Assembly: GCF_033958435.1 (NCBI RefSeq)
Contig: NC_134138.1
Span: forward strand, 4,786,001-4,850,000
DNA: 64,000 nt
Direction of reading: 5' to 3'
Source: Carettochelys insculpta
Lineage: Eukaryota; Chordata; Testudines; Carettochelyidae
Numbering within the stretch: the stretch's first letter is position 1; each line of letters begins with the position of its first letter. A program made the translations under genes and the position numbers. Positions 48,261-60,177 of the stretch are shown in pieces. Below the pieces are notes generated by a model. The model made no database searches. It had not been told where the DNA came from and worked only from the letters and a program-made list of their open reading frames with translations.

Positions 48261-50263
48261 CCTCTCCCTGCTCCCAGCCCCACCACACTCCCCACACGGG
48301 CCCTGTGCTGAAGGGCCAGGAGAGGACCAATACGGGGATGTGTGTGTGTGTGAGACACCCCAATGACCCAGCTGTTGCTGTGAGGTGGTCACCGGGGAGC
48401 CGTGCCCCAGGATGCTGCCGGTGGCCCCGAGTGGTGCCGGGGCGGGTAGGGTAGTGCCCTGAGCCAGGAAATTACCCTCACCCCACGCCCTGCCCCAGAG
48501 CTGTTCTCATTGCCCCCCCCCCCCGCCCCCAGCCTGCAGTGCCTGCCAAGGTCATGGGCCTGCAGAGTTGATCCTGCCCCAGGCCCAGCCCTGTACCTTC
48601 CTGCCCCCCGCCCCCCCCCACAGCCCAACGGCCTCAGGCCGGCTCCACCGCTCCCCTGTACCCCCCCAGGCCGCTCTCAGCTGGGCCCTGCAGCCCTCCT
48701 GGCGCTCCCCAGCTGGAGGAGAGAGCTGCTGGCTGGCTGGGGCGCCAGGCCAGAGGATATGACTGCCCTCGGGGAGGGGAAAGGTGCCGACAGGGACGTG
48801 GCCATGTCAGTGGTGGGCAGTGAGGCCCTCAAAGGAAGGTGGGATCACCGGGGGGGGAGGGGGGCAGGAAAGGGGCAGTGAACCAGGCAGGGGCTGAGAC
48901 CCCGGGGGCTGCGCCAGCCGGAACAGGGCCTGTACCGAGGCAGAGACGGTGCACAAAGGCTCGAGTGCCCCGGCTGTGGGGGGCCGAGCTCTGCCCCAGA
49001 ATGCCGGGTCCCCCCTCCCGAGCTTCTCGCCCTGGGGTGCCCGGCCAGAGGAGCTGAGCGCCAGGGCCAGGTGTGGGGCAAGCACCAAGCTGCACAGCCC
49101 AAAGCAGAGCCTCGCCCTCAGCTCGCCGCCGTGGGGCCCTGCAGCTCTCCTCCGGCTGCACCCGCCCGCAGCAAGACGAGCCTCCCCTGGCTGCAGAGAG
49201 CCCCCTGGGGCCGGGCTAGGCCTGCCAGCTGGGCTGGGCACCCCGGGAGCAGCTCAGTCCTGGCCTGAGCACACCCCCAGCACCTCTGCCCTAGTCCTGC
49301 AGAGGCTTCATCCCTCTGCTTGGGCCAGGAGCAGCAGGCACGGGGGCTCCCTGCAAGCCGGTGAGGAGGGACCCGGGCGCAGGTCAGGGCGAGGCCCAGG
49401 GCCCGGCTGCATTACTCCTGGAGAGAAATTAAGGCAGATGAGCGCTGCCTCTTGCAGCCCCAGCTCTGGCCCACACAGGCCCTTTGCAACACAGCCCGTC
49501 AGCCCTATTGCCAGACCCTCGCCTGTCCCCTCTGCCAGCTCCCCCCACCAGCCACCCCTGCTGTCCTGCCCGGAACCTGATTCTGCCCCCCCAAGGCAGG
49601 CCTTGGCATGGCTGGGCAGCCTGAGGCTGGCACTGGGCTGCCGGTATCTCCCAGCCGAGCCCACAGGAGGAAGCTGTCGATAGTGGGGGTCAGGGGACAG
49701 CTGCTGGGTGTTAAGGAGTTGTGGGCCCTGCTACTTAGAGAGATGCACAACAGCCAGAGATGCAGCCGGAGCCTGCAGCCCCGGCCAGCTTGTGCAGAAG
49801 TACCGGGCAGCTGGAGCGCAATGGGGAAGGGGGGAGGCAGCGCTTTGCTCTGAGTCACAGTGGAAGGAAACCTCCACCTTGGCCCTGGGGGGGCCCCGAT
49901 TCTGGAGCTGCAGCCCCAGTTGGGAGACGAGCTCCTTCCTGGCTGCCGGGAGGGACGTACCGGCTGGCCGGGCAGCACAGTCAGAGCAGTGGAGTTAAAC
50001 GATACCTGCCCAACTCCCACCCTGTGGCACGGATCCGCCCGGGGCAGCAATGCAGAGCCGGGCTGTCTGAGGCTCCCAGGTCTGCAGGTCCAGCCAGCTC
50101 GGCCCCGCTAGGGCAATGCTGGGGCTCAGCGCCACGGGGGATGGTCCCTGGAGCAAGGGGCTCGTCCGGGGGAGGGTAAGAATTCTCTCAGCATTTCCGC
50201 CCACCAGCGCAGCGGCTAGTGCAGCTCCATATTACCAGCCCCCAGCCCAGGGACAGCCCTAGG
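48261..50263. other. GC-rich intergenic DNA, no gene identified
   Basis: Two kilobases of GC-rich DNA with many overlapping ORFs in all frames but no recognisable domain and no splice-bounded exon. A distal TONSL exon 1 or another first exon could lie here, but nothing specific supports it. Confidence 0.4.
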
Positions 50264-50572
50264 GATGTGAGGGGGTCCCCAAGCTCTGCCCCCGGCCGCA
50301 GGCAGGAGTGTGATGGGGTTCAGGGTCCCCAAGCGCTGACCCCCAGCTGCAGGCAGGAGTGTAATGGGTTCAGGGGTCCCCAAGCGCTGCCCCCCAGCCG
50401 CAGGCAGGAGGGTGAGGGGTTCAGGGGTCCCCAAGCTCTGCCCCCCCAGCCACAGGCAGGAGTGTGATGGCTTCAGGGGTCCCCAAGCTCTGGCCCCCCC
50501 CGCTGCAGGCAGGAGTGTGATGGGTTCAGGGGTCCCCAAGCTCTGCCCCCCGGCCGCAGGCAGGAGTGACTC
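50264..50572 (-). repeat. Tandem 52-bp repeat inside the LTR
   Basis: Six tandem copies of the terminal unit that reads (plus strand) GTGATGGGGTTCAGGGGTCC, CCAAGC[GT]CTG, C-run, CAGCCGCAGGCAGGAGT. Other LTR copies in the window have it once, so it expanded after insertion. Confidence 0.85.
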
Positions 50573-52330
50573 AGCAGGTGGAATGGGCATTTTGTGTCGC
50601 CAGAGGCCCAGCTCAGCACAGCGGGGTCCATGCAGCCGGCAGAGACAGTCATTCCAGCCGGTCCTGGGGAGAGGAGCCCTCCACACCAGGGCCTCAGTTC
50701 CCCCTTTGTTCCTCTCCTCCAGTCCAGGCTAACTGCCCCCCACCAACTGCCGTGTCTAATTCACACCGAGCCAGGCTCCTCCCTGGCTGTGGTCGGGCCA
50801 GGGTGTTACCTGGCAGCTTAGGCTACAGCCGCAGGGGTCATCCCCGGCCCGTGGGAGCTGCTGGGCCTGTCACTCACACATCCACCCCCCCACAGCACAT
50901 CGCCCCCCCCTTCCAGACCAAGCTGAGCAGGGTCACTCAGCCAGGGAGCTGGGGAAGTTTGGGCCCTGCGCCCTGGGGTTAAACATCAATTGAGCCAGCG
51001 GCGCTCCCCTTCGCTGGGGCCTGCCTCCCTGACGTCCTGCAGGAGCTGATCCACCTTGTCTGGTGGCTGGACGACATTGGGGGCCAGGCCAGCCCAGCTC
51101 CCCCCGCGGTCACACCAGCCCCTCCTCTTCCCTTGGGCTCTGCCCAGGGGCTCCCTAGGCAGGCCCATGAGCTCTGCAAGCCGTTCCCGGAAAGCCAGGA
51201 TGTCCTCCACCCCCCACTGTCCACCCAGGGGAGCCCCCCCAACTCTCTCAGCAAGCCCAGGGGTTCCCTCCCCCTTCTGCACCACAGCTTAGGTGGGGGG
51301 GAAGCTGGTGGGCCCTTGGGGTCCCTGGGTGCAAACAGCAGGTGGCACAAGTGCTCCTCACAGTCCTGAGATGCCGGAGGCCTTTATGCAGCGGCACCCC
51401 TTCTCCATATCCCAAGGAACCTTCCCAGCAGCCCGTGGGGCCGGGACTAATGCCCCAAGGCCCAGGCAAGCCAGATCCCTGGTTTCCCCCACCTGCACCG
51501 GAGCAGGGTGGACATGAAGTCAGCCCCTTGGTTGCTGAGGACCTCCTGGGGGGACCCAACCCTGCTGGAAATGGCCAGCAGAAAGTCTGCTGCCGTGTCC
51601 ACCTTGGGAGGGCAGAGTCAGGCCCCACCTGGGTGTATTTCTTCCCCAGCTGGGTTGCCTTGCCAGTGGGCCCCACTGTATCTATCGCTACCTTCTGGGA
51701 GGGCTCCTCGGGTGGGCAGATGCCTCAGGGCAGCTTTCCCCAGCCCCTGGCAGGAGCTGCAGGTCTCGCAGTCCCACTGCACGCCCGCAAATGTCCCTGG
51801 CCAATGAAAGGTCTGAAGCAGCCTCAACAGGGGGTGCCTCGGGCGATACCTTTGGGGAACCAGCAGCAGCTGCTGCTGGACACCCCGCCCCCCCCGATTC
51901 TCCTTTCTCCAGGACTCTCCTTCATGCTCAGCCCAGCTGTCCGTGAAGTCATCTGCCAGCTCCTCCGCGCTGAGAGAGTCCTCTGGCCGCGCTGTGAGAG
52001 TCCTCTGGCTGAGACACACTCCATGGAACCATTCCAGGACACATGGACCATCAGCTTAACCAGGTCCTCTACAGTCTGGGCTCCCATCCCACACACCCCC
52101 TTGCCGTAGTTCTGTGGCAGACGGGAGGCCAGGTCTGCACAGGTCTCCTCCGGCCCCTTCTATGCCTCCTGGAACAACTTCTTGTACATCTCGGGGCTCA
52201 GCGTGAATTTATGCAGCAGGGCCTGTTTGTAGTGCTCAGGCTGCATCCCCTCCAGCACCTCTGAGCCAGCCAGGGGTGAGCTTCTGGAGCCATTCCACTG
52301 AGGGTACCTGGTTCAACTTGCACGTTCACT
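50264..52330 (-). mobile_element. Degraded LTR retrotransposon: gag (SCAN-like), integrase, 3' LTR
   Basis: On the minus strand, 5' to 3': a gag piece near 52,310-52,050 whose residues (SPEMYKKLFQEA, then TVEDLVKLM) resemble the capsid C-terminal domain that gave rise to SCAN; an integrase piece near 51,930-51,000 with LLVPQRYRPRHPLL, TFHWPGTF, a CETCSSC pair and a changed LSNQGADF core; a polypurine tract AAGGGGGGGC next to 50,905; and an LTR to 50,264 like that at 5,945. Stops and frameshifts break every frame. Protease and most of pol are missing. The SCAN-type gag suggests a Gmr1-like Gypsy element. Confidence 0.65.
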
Positions 52331-52369
52331 CAAAGGAGGTAAGAAACCCACCCAGGTCCCCCTCCATCC

Positions 52370-53340
52370 TTATGCTGGGCCAGCACATGCATCTCTAAGT
52401 GACCCCCAGTCCCAGGCCTCCTGGCCATCTCGCTGCTCACTGCCTCTGGGCTTCTCAGCTCCCCCAAGGCCCGCTCATGCTGCCGCTCTCTCATCATAGA
52501 GCTCAACCCAAAGATTCTCAACTGGCTTTTATCCCTCCATATACTGGAGCTCTGAGCCATCATGCTGCTCCCACACATGGAGCTCAACGCCTCCTCCTTT
52601 TCCCCCCAGCCTGTCCTTCCTGAGCAGTTTATACCTTTCCATGACCGTGCTCCAGTTATGTGAGTCATCCCACCACGTCTCCGTTCTTCCAGTCACCTCA
52701 TACTCCTTTGACTCTGCCAGGGCCTCTAATTTCTCCTGTTTGTTTCCCAGGCTTCTCGCATTCCTGTACAAACACCTGAGACAATTTGCTGATTGGCCGA
52801 CTTTCTCCTTTCGAACAAGTGGTCGTCCTTTGTTATTCCTCCTTCCTTCCCCACTTACCTCAGGGCTTGTGTCACCGTCCCCGAACAAAGCTGTTGGCTG
52901 TAAGGGGGAAGGCGTGGGCCCCAGGGGGCTCTGTTGGGGGCTGTGTACCACAAGGGGCTCTGCTGGGAGTCCTGGCAGTGAGGGACGCATCTGTCGTGCG
53001 TAGCTCTCTCCCCACCAGACCAACCAGCAGGGCCAGTCTGTTCTCTAGAGCACAAAGGGCTGCTGGATTTTCACAACTGTTTTCAAAGCAGCCAGCCAGC
53101 TTGGCCTTGAGAAGGCTGCGTATCAGAGAAAGCAGGTCCCACCTCTCCAACACCCTGGCACCCATGCCAGGAAACACAGAGAGTGGCCACAAGACCGAGA
53201 ACAACATTTATGGGACCTTGTCCCCCCCAAGAGAGCACCATGAGCCAGCTCCAATACTTTACGGAAAAGGCAAAACTCACATGTACAAATCCCCCAGCCC
53301 TCCTCTTGAGCCATTTCAAACCACAGAAAACAGCAATACC
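52370..53340 (-). mobile_element. CR1 LINE 5' region with endonuclease start
   Basis: Minus strand: a leader homologous to 5,203-5,560, then a frame (52,529-53,023) with LRCLYRNARSLGNKQEKLEA and TGRTETWWDDSHNWS, the N-terminal apurinic endonuclease signature of CR1 ORF2, then RERQHERALGELRSPEA. The rest of ORF2 is replaced by the LTR element that follows. Confidence 0.8.
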
Positions 53341-53461
53341 TGTAAAATGCTCAGTGGAGTCTGATACTCACAGAGCTTAGAGCTAATAAACAAACCTCCA
53401 TTACAACTGCTTCTGAAAAGTAAAACAGGTTCTCGTACAGAACCAGACTCACCCACACTTC

Positions 53462-53866
53462 GGCCGTGTCTACACGTGCCCCAAACTTCGAAATGGCCAC
53501 GCAAATGGCCATTTTGAAGTTTACTAACGAAGCACTGAAATGCAAACGCAGCGCTTCGTTAGCGTGCGGGCGGCAGCGGCGCCTCCAAATTAACGTGCCT
53601 TGCAGCCCGCGGCGCGTCCCGACAGGGCTCCTTTCCGCAAGGACCCCGCCCGCTTCAAAGTCCCATTATTCGCATCAAGTTTGGAAAAGGAGCCCCAAGC
53701 CCCGCCTGGCCGCGCCGCGCGGCAGTAACGCACGTTAATTTCCAAGCACTGCTGAGCACCACACGCTAACGAGACACTGAACAGCCATTTCAGCGTTCAA
53801 CTAACAAACCTCGAAATGACCATTTACAGGCTCATTTTGCAGGTTGGGGCACGTGCAGACGTAGCC
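53462..53866. mobile_element. Palindromic foldback MITE, family A, diverged copy
   Basis: Ends GGCCGTGTCTACACGTGCCCC and the inverse GGGGCACGTGCAGACGTAGCC. Same internal blocks as 1-427 but with many substitutions and a damaged centre, so an older copy. Confidence 0.8.
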
Positions 53867-53944
53867 TTTTTTTTAATTATTGAAGTCTAGACACCAATCA
53901 TGCTTCTATTGCATTCATCGGTATCCAGACTTGTTTAGCTGTTC

Positions 53945-54425
53945 GGCAGCCTGGAGACAGGGCTCAATTCCTCAACACTCCAGCTCATGGCAACCAAAGA
54001 TTCACTCAACTTGAGGCTGCGTGAATCAGGAATCAACCGTACATGGCTTGGCCAACAGACGTTTTAGCATATAGGCGTCTTCCTCAGCCTGGGACAGAGT
54101 TTGAGGGTTGACTTGTTGATACGTGTGTGTAAGGAATGTGCCAGCAGGAGCTCAGGACTGGGAAAGGCTTTAGGGCCTGTGTGCTTCAGAGCTTATTTGC
54201 ATGAAAATCTAAATAGATGCATATGTAATACCCTCTCAACAAAGTCTGATGGGAGCAGGTGAAGCTGTGAGGTTTCATCTCTTGTCATGAGCATGTTCTT
54301 GTAAAGTCACAATTTATGCTATGATGCATGTAAGAAATGTGGGTTCTCACCCATGCTTGAAGTTGTTGTGGACTCTAGGGTAGTCACCGTTACATCTAAA
54401 GATATGGGTTGCACAGGGATCCCTG
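53945..54425 (-). repeat. Dispersed repeat, inverted partner of 60,178-60,650
   Basis: Matches the reverse complement of 60,178-60,650: shared blocks include CCTCAGCCTGGGACAG, AGCTCAGGACTGGGAAAGGC, GTCATGAGCATGTTCTTG and GAAATGTGGGTTCTCA. Identity is high. No reading frame; family not named, possibly PLE-related. Confidence 0.7.
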
Positions 54426-54929
54426 GGGGGGCGTCCTTCCTGCCAGTATACTGATGCACAGTAAGTTTTGCTAGTTTGTGCTCTAGCAATCTAAATAAAT
54501 AAAAACCACTCAGGTAGTTGTTTGAGGTTTAACCATAGAGCTTCTTAGATGTTAATCTTTTAGAGATATTAGTCTCTTAGAGATAGGTTTTCTGAGAAAA
54601 AAAACCTGTATAGTTTTAACTCACTTTTTTTCTTTTTGGTCATGAGTTTTTGGAATATGTGGGGTTTCTTCAGAACCCAGTTTTATTAAAACCAGCAGAA
54701 AAACTCAACTTAAAAAAAAAAAAAAAGCAACAACAATTTAAAGGTTTATTAGTAAGCTTCTAAATGGGTAGTGCAGGTGATATTTGGTAAAAAAGTTACA
54801 TATGAACAAACAACAAAAAGGCTGTCTGTTGTGTGTGGCTGACTGGGTTTGCTGTGCTAATGGGAACACATCAGAGCTGCTTCAGGGTTATGGGCTGAGA
54901 TTTGGGCTGTGGTGGGAATGTAACACAGG
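54426..54929. other. AT-rich sequence, nothing recognised
   Basis: AT-rich DNA with A- and T-runs between two repeats. No gene. Confidence 0.5.
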
Positions 54930-55575
54930 AGCTGCGTCTACACGTGCACGCTACTTCGAAGTACACGCGTCGGGCGCTATTTCGAAGTTAACTTCGACGT
55001 TAGGCGGCAAGACGTCGAAGTCGCTAACCTCATGAGGAGATAGGAATAGCGCCCTACTTCGACGTTCAACGTAGAAGTAGGGACCGGGTAGACGATCCGC
55101 GTCCCGCAACGTCGAAATTGCTGGGTCCTCCATGGTGGCCATCAGCTGGGGGGTTGAGAGATGCTCTCTCTCCAGCCCCTGCCGGGCTCTATGGTCACCG
55201 TGGCCAGCAGCCCTTAGCCCAGGGCTTCTGGCTGCTTCTGCGGCAGCTGGGGATCTATGCTGCAGGCACAGGGTGTTCAACCAGTTGTCGGCTCTGTGTA
55301 TCTTGTGTTGTTTAGTGCAACTGTGTCTGGCAGGGGCCCTTTAAGGGAGCGGCTTGCTGTTGAGTCCGCCCTGTGACCCTGTCTGCAGCTGTGCCTGGCA
55401 TCCCTATTTCGATGTGTGCTACTTTGACGTGTAGACGTTCCTTCGCTGCGCCTATTTCGATGTTGGGCTGAGCAACGTCGAAGTTGAACATCGATGTTGC
55501 CGGCCCTGGAGGACGTGTAGACGCTATTCATCGAAATAGACTATTTCGATGTTGGCTGCACGTGTAGATGTAGCC
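54930..55575 (-). mobile_element. MITE family B, copy 3
   Basis: Reverse orientation, AGCTGCGTCTACACGTG to GTGTAGATGTAGCC. The central frame (54,951-55,280, minus) keeps RSPGLRAAGHGDHRA and LMATMEDPAISTLRD. One sub-terminal block is deleted near 54,962. Confidence 0.75.
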
Positions 55576-55584
55576 ATGAGCCTA

Positions 55585-57966
55585 CATGGGAAGGTTGCCT
55601 GGTTCCCTCTCTCAAACTGAAGTCAAATTAGGCCCATTTAGGACTGGCAAGAGGACTGGGAAGGGGCAGGGGCAGCAAAAGCAACAGTCAAAGGTAAAGA
55701 AAATCATGGCCGTGGCCAGAACGCACCCTCTCCCATGACTCCTCCCCCGTGGGATACAAAGGAGGTGGGATGAAGCCTTCTGTCTCAGGACCCACACAAG
55801 TGGTTGGTGACTATAAGGGATGTGGCTAAGGGCACACACTGCAGGTCTAGCGAGGCCTAATCAGAGGGGGTGTCAGGGAATGGGGCCAGCGCAGTGTTCT
55901 GCAGTGTATGAGCTGGGAGGCGACACAGCATGAAAGCTCTGCGGTGTCAGGCTGGCAGAGGAACCCTGGGGAGCAGATTTGGCCAGGTTGCAGAGCTAGG
56001 GGGGCACTTGCTTGGAACTAACTTACCTCAGGCTTCTGATCTCCTGATTTCCGCTTCTGTCATGAGAGCTGGGGATGGGATAAAGGGAAAGCCTTCTAAC
56101 ACTGCCTTGCTGGAAACCAGAGCCACCTCCCCACTTCCACCCCCAGCCACTGGGCTCACACACCTCTAGCTTGGAGGCAGAGCTGGGCCCTGCCTGTTCA
56201 CATTGTCCAAATGCCCACCAGCTAAACGGGGAGCCCAGGGGGTTTGCACTTTGGATGAAGAATGCTTGAGAACAGGGGCAGCAGCTCAGGTTTGTTCAGC
56301 TTTTGCAAAGATCTTTGCAAAGCTGTCAGCAACCGCCTGGGGCAGCTGGTTTTCCGGCAAACAGGTCCGGGGCGGGGAGGAGGGGGACAGATCCCAGGCC
56401 AGGCTGTCCTACAGTTGGGTACCTCTGTTTAAACAGTCTGCAGCAAGCGAGTTAATATTAGAACACAAACAGGTTTTAGAGTTACCGGCCATTGAGCTGA
56501 ATGGAGCCACTCAACACGGTCATTTCTGACTCCCTGCCGAAAGGCTGCATCAGACAGTGCTGCGCAGGGGCACGGCTGGGGGGTATGCTGCTTCCCAGAA
56601 CATCGGCACACCAAATGAAGCATTATTTGGACTCTGTGGGTGCTTGGGACACCCGCACCCCATTGACCCACGTTGGGAAGGCATTTGGGATTGACGACGA
56701 TTTGCGTACAGCCACAGCCGTCTCCCTGAGGCCTGTAGGGGGGCTCCTTCAGAAACGTATGGAGACTGGAGGGCAAAGCTGTGGCTGTGTCTAATTTTAG
56801 GGGAGGGCAAATGAGGGAAAATGTAATGGCACATTCAGAGCTTGGCAGGGGTGTGTAGCTAAACTCTTCCCACATGGTGCCCCTGATTCTTGGCGTACTG
56901 AGTGTGGACGTATGGATTCCCTTCCCTCCGCCCCACAGTTGGCTTGAAGTCAGTTACTGTGACAGCAGCTGCTGATCCCCGTAAACTTGGATCGGTGCTC
57001 TAGGGCATACTCTGAGCAGCAGGCTGGGCGGTAAAGCAGCCCATGCGTCACCTCCAGCTTGCCCGCCTGCAAGACCCTTAAGCTCGGCTTCTTTGGGACA
57101 GAGAGAGCCGTGTTAGTCTGTATTCTAGCAAACCAAAACAGCAGTCTGTTAGCGCTTTAAAGACTAGCAAAATAATTTATTCAGTGATGAGCTTTCATGG
57201 GACAGACCCACTTCTTCAGATCATAGCCAGAGCAGAACAGACACAATATATAAAGCACAGAGGTCCACAAATCGTCATCAAGGTTGGCAAGTCAGAAGAG
57301 CAGAGGGCTGGCGGGGCTGGGGGGGGGAGTTAAGTGTTAGATAAAACAAGAAAGCAGTTAAAAGGTAAAAGAATCCTTATAATGGGTCAGGTAGTTGCTG
57401 TCCCTCTTCAAACCACATGTTAATGTGTCAAATTTGAATACGAATGTAAGTTCTGAGCAGTCCCTCTGTAGACGGCCGTTAAAGTCCCTTTTCAGTAGCA
57501 CACAAGCTCTCAGGTCTTTAACAGAATGGCCCGCTCCAGTAAAGTGCGGGCTGACAGGTTGGTGTATTTGGAGTTGTTTAATGTCTGCTCTATGTCCGTT
57601 CATTCTTTGTTGAAGAGCGTTTGTGGTCTGTCCGATATACGTGGTGTGTGAGCATTGTAGAGGGGGTCAGAGGCTCAACACATTCCACATGCGCTGCCTT
57701 AGGTGCATACTCGGTATCTCATGGCAGGACAAGGTCCCCAATAGCGCAGCGCTTGAGAGAGCAGGCGCCGCCTCCATGGTCACCCTTCTCAAACAGAGGC
57801 GTATGCGCTGGCTGGGCCATGCCTCACGCATGACGGATGGCCGAATACCGAAGGACCTCCTCTTCGGCGAGCTGGGATCTGGAAAGAGGCCGAAAGGGCG
57901 ACCTAAATTGCTCTACAAGGACGCATGCAAGCGTGACCTCAGCGCTCTCTCTATCAGCGTCAACAC
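55585..57966 (-). repeat. Right arm of the 2.4-kb inverted duplication
   Basis: Reverse complement of 727-3,110. It comprises 1.5 kb of unassigned sequence (55,585-57,090), the PLE tail (57,095-57,655) and the LINE fragment (57,658-57,966). The short frame 56,501-56,794 (+) shares GAWDTRTPLTHVGKAFGIDD with the minus frame at 1,873-2,130. The right limit differs: here PLE sequence resumes, whereas the left arm continues in the LINE. Confidence 0.75.
57658..57966 (+). mobile_element. LINE fragment inside the PLE
   Basis: Plus-strand frame 57,623-57,970 reads FHMRCLRCILGISWQDKVPN, RRMRWLGHASRMTDGR and GKRPKGRPKLLYKDACKRD, matching the fragment at 474-1,030. It breaks off at the equivalent of position 727, where PLE sequence resumes. 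Confidence 0.8.
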
Positions 57967-58394
57967 TTGATCCTGTACTTAATGTGGTTAGGTCCAGGGA
58001 TGAAATCTCCAGCACAGATATGTGGGCAAAGCTGGCAACAGGGCTTGTTACAAGGAAAAGTTCCAGGATTAGTATTTTGGTGGTACAGCCTATGATTGGT
58101 AGAGAGAAGCCTGATAAGGTTGGGAGGTCGTCTGTAGGAGAGAACAGGCCTGTCACCGAGGTCCTTCTGGAGTGTGGCATCATGATTAAGGATAGGTTGT
58201 AGGTCTTTAATAATTCGTTGCAGTGGTTTGAGTTGGGGGCTGTAGGTGATGACCAGTGGTGTTCTGTTCTTGGCTTTTTTGGACCTATCTTGGGGTTGTT
58301 GGTTTCTGGGTATTCATCTAGCCCTGCTGATTTGTTCTTTTTTTCTTTATTTAACCTGGTGGGTAATTCAGGTTTATGAATGTTTGGTAGAGAT

Positions 58395-58495
58395 CTTACA
58401 AAACAAAGCAGCCGAAATGCAGCACTTTAAAGACTATCCAAAAGATTTATTCGGTGATGAGCTTTCGTGGGACAGACCCACTTCTTCGGATCAAT
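58395..58495 (-). mobile_element. Short PLE tail
   Basis: AGCACTTTAAAGACTATCC, TTTATTCGGTGATGAGCTTTC and GTGGGACAGACCCACTTCTTC are the reverse of the 43,020-43,100 tail. About 100 bp inserted in PLE sequence. Confidence 0.75.
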
Positions 58496-58830
58496 GGTAG
58501 AGATCTTGTAGTTTTCAGCCTCTGTCACTAGGATCAGAGCAGATGCGATTGTATCTCAGGGCTTGACTAGAAATGATGGATTGTGTTGTGTGTGCAGGAT
58601 GGAAGCTAGAAGCATGTAGGTAAGTCTAGCGATCAGTGGGTTTCCGGTAGGGTGTGGTACCGATCAGGCCATCCTTGATTTGTACTGTAGTGTCCAGGAA
58701 AGGTATCTCTTGTGTGGAGTGGTCAAGGCATAAGTTGATGGTGCGGTACAGATTGTTAGAGTCTCTGTGGAATTCTCCTAGAGTCTCTATACCAGGGGTC
58801 CAAATTCAAAAGACGTCATCCATGTTTCGT

Positions 58831-59282
58831 TAGTACAGGAGGAGTCATAGGGGACGAGAGCATCTTTGGGAGAGGCAGTGACACTGCTGTGCTCCCAGGA
58901 GTGGCTCCCTTTCCCAGCAGAAAATGAAACACAATCAACACAGGTAGGACTTGAATCCACAACTCTGCAATCCTCCATTAGGCTACTGGGTCTGGCTGTA
59001 GATTACAGGCTTTTTGCTTCTGAGCGTGATGAAGGCTACTGAGCTGCCGCCCCTAAATTTTCTGCCAGTGCGGGGGTCAGGAAGGAATTTCTCACTTCCA
59101 GACGTTGGCAGCCAAGTGCCTGATTAGGATCAAGTGGGACCTTTCTTAGAAGCAGCTGGTGTTTGCCAATGGCCCAGAAAGGCTCCCACCAACCATCCCA
59201 TGCTTGGAAAGCAAATCCCTGCAAGGGAAAGGACTAGAGTGTGTTGGCAGGTGAACTAGGACGGGGTTTCTGGGCACAGCAA
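58831..59282. other. Intergenic sequence, nothing recognised
   Basis: No gene or named repeat between the PLE and the family B MITE. A tRNA-like resemblance near 58,945 lacks a cloverleaf. Confidence 0.4.
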
Positions 59283-59992
59283 GGCTACGTCTACATGTGC
59301 AGCCAACATCGAAATAGTTTATTTCGATGTTGCGACATCGAAATGGTCTATTTCGATGAATAACGTCTACACGTCCTCCAGGGCCAGCAACGTCGATGTT
59401 CAACTTCGACGTTGCTCAGCCCAACATCGAAATAGGCGCAGCGAGGGAACGTCTACACGTCAAAGTAGCACACATCGAAATAGGGTTGCCAGGCACAGCT
59501 GCAGACAGGGTCACAGGGCGGACTCAACAGCCAGCCGCTCCCTTAAAGGGCCCCTCCCAGACACACTTTCATTAAACAGTGCAAGATACACAGAGCCAAC
59601 AACTAGTTGCAGACCCTGTATATGCAGCACGGACCCCCAGCTGCAGCAGCAGCAGGCAGAAGCCCTGGGCTAAGGGCTGCTGCCCACGGTGACCACAGAG
59701 CCCCGCAAGGGCTGGAGAGAGAGTATCTCTCAACCCCCCAGCTGATAGCCCCCATGGATGACCCCACTATTTTGATGTTGCAGGACGCGGATCGTCTACA
59801 CGTCCCTACTTCGATGTTGAACGTCGAAGTAGGGCGCTATTCCCATCCCCTCATGGGGTTAACGACTTCGACGTCTCGCCGTCTAACGTCGATTTCAACT
59901 TCGAAATAGCACCCAACACGTGTAGACATGACGGGCGCTATTTCGAAGTTACTGCCGCTGCTTGGAAGTAGCGTGCACGTGCAGACGCAGCC
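59283..59992 (+). mobile_element. MITE family B, copy 4, with CAA target duplication
   Basis: GGCTACGTCTACATGTGC to GTGCAGACGCAGCC, flanked by CAA at 59,280-59,282 and 59,993-59,995. The central frame 59,607-59,909 (+) begins MQTLYMQHG and is open for 100 codons. Same orientation as copy 1. Confidence 0.8.
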
Positions 59993-60177
59993 CAAGTACA
60001 AAAACTTTTTCTATTTTCATCCACTTTGCTAAAAACAAAGTATTAAAACATTTTTTTGGTAAACACCACACTTGTTTTGAAAAACAACTCAAAAACAGAA
60101 CTAATTCTGCCAAAAAGCATAATTATCCATTTCAGTCAAACACTTTGACTCAGAAAGAAACATCTCTGAGGAAAGGA

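Larger units (their letters stand above)
57095..58830 (-). mobile_element. Penelope-like element, RT remnant to GIY-YIG tail, interrupted
   Basis: Minus strand. 58,830-58,500 has decayed PLE reverse transcriptase 3' sequence (FLDTTVQIKDGLIGT-like and PTDRLTYM-like stretches with stops). 58,390-57,970 continues the linker. 57,655-57,358 encodes TTYIGQTTNALQQRMNGHR, a GIY-YIG endonuclease motif, and SVKDLRACVLLKRDF, then the 3' tail to 57,095. It is split by the LINE fragment at 57,658-57,966 and by a second PLE tail at 58,395-58,495. Non-functional. Confidence 0.7.

Noticed and set aside
47571..48366. Proline-rich ORFs over 200 codons
   Set aside because: They come from a degenerate C-rich tandem repeat without a domain or conserved start.
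48261..50263. Another gene in the GC-rich region
   Set aside because: Overlapping ORFs in all frames reflect base composition; no domain or paired splice sites were found.
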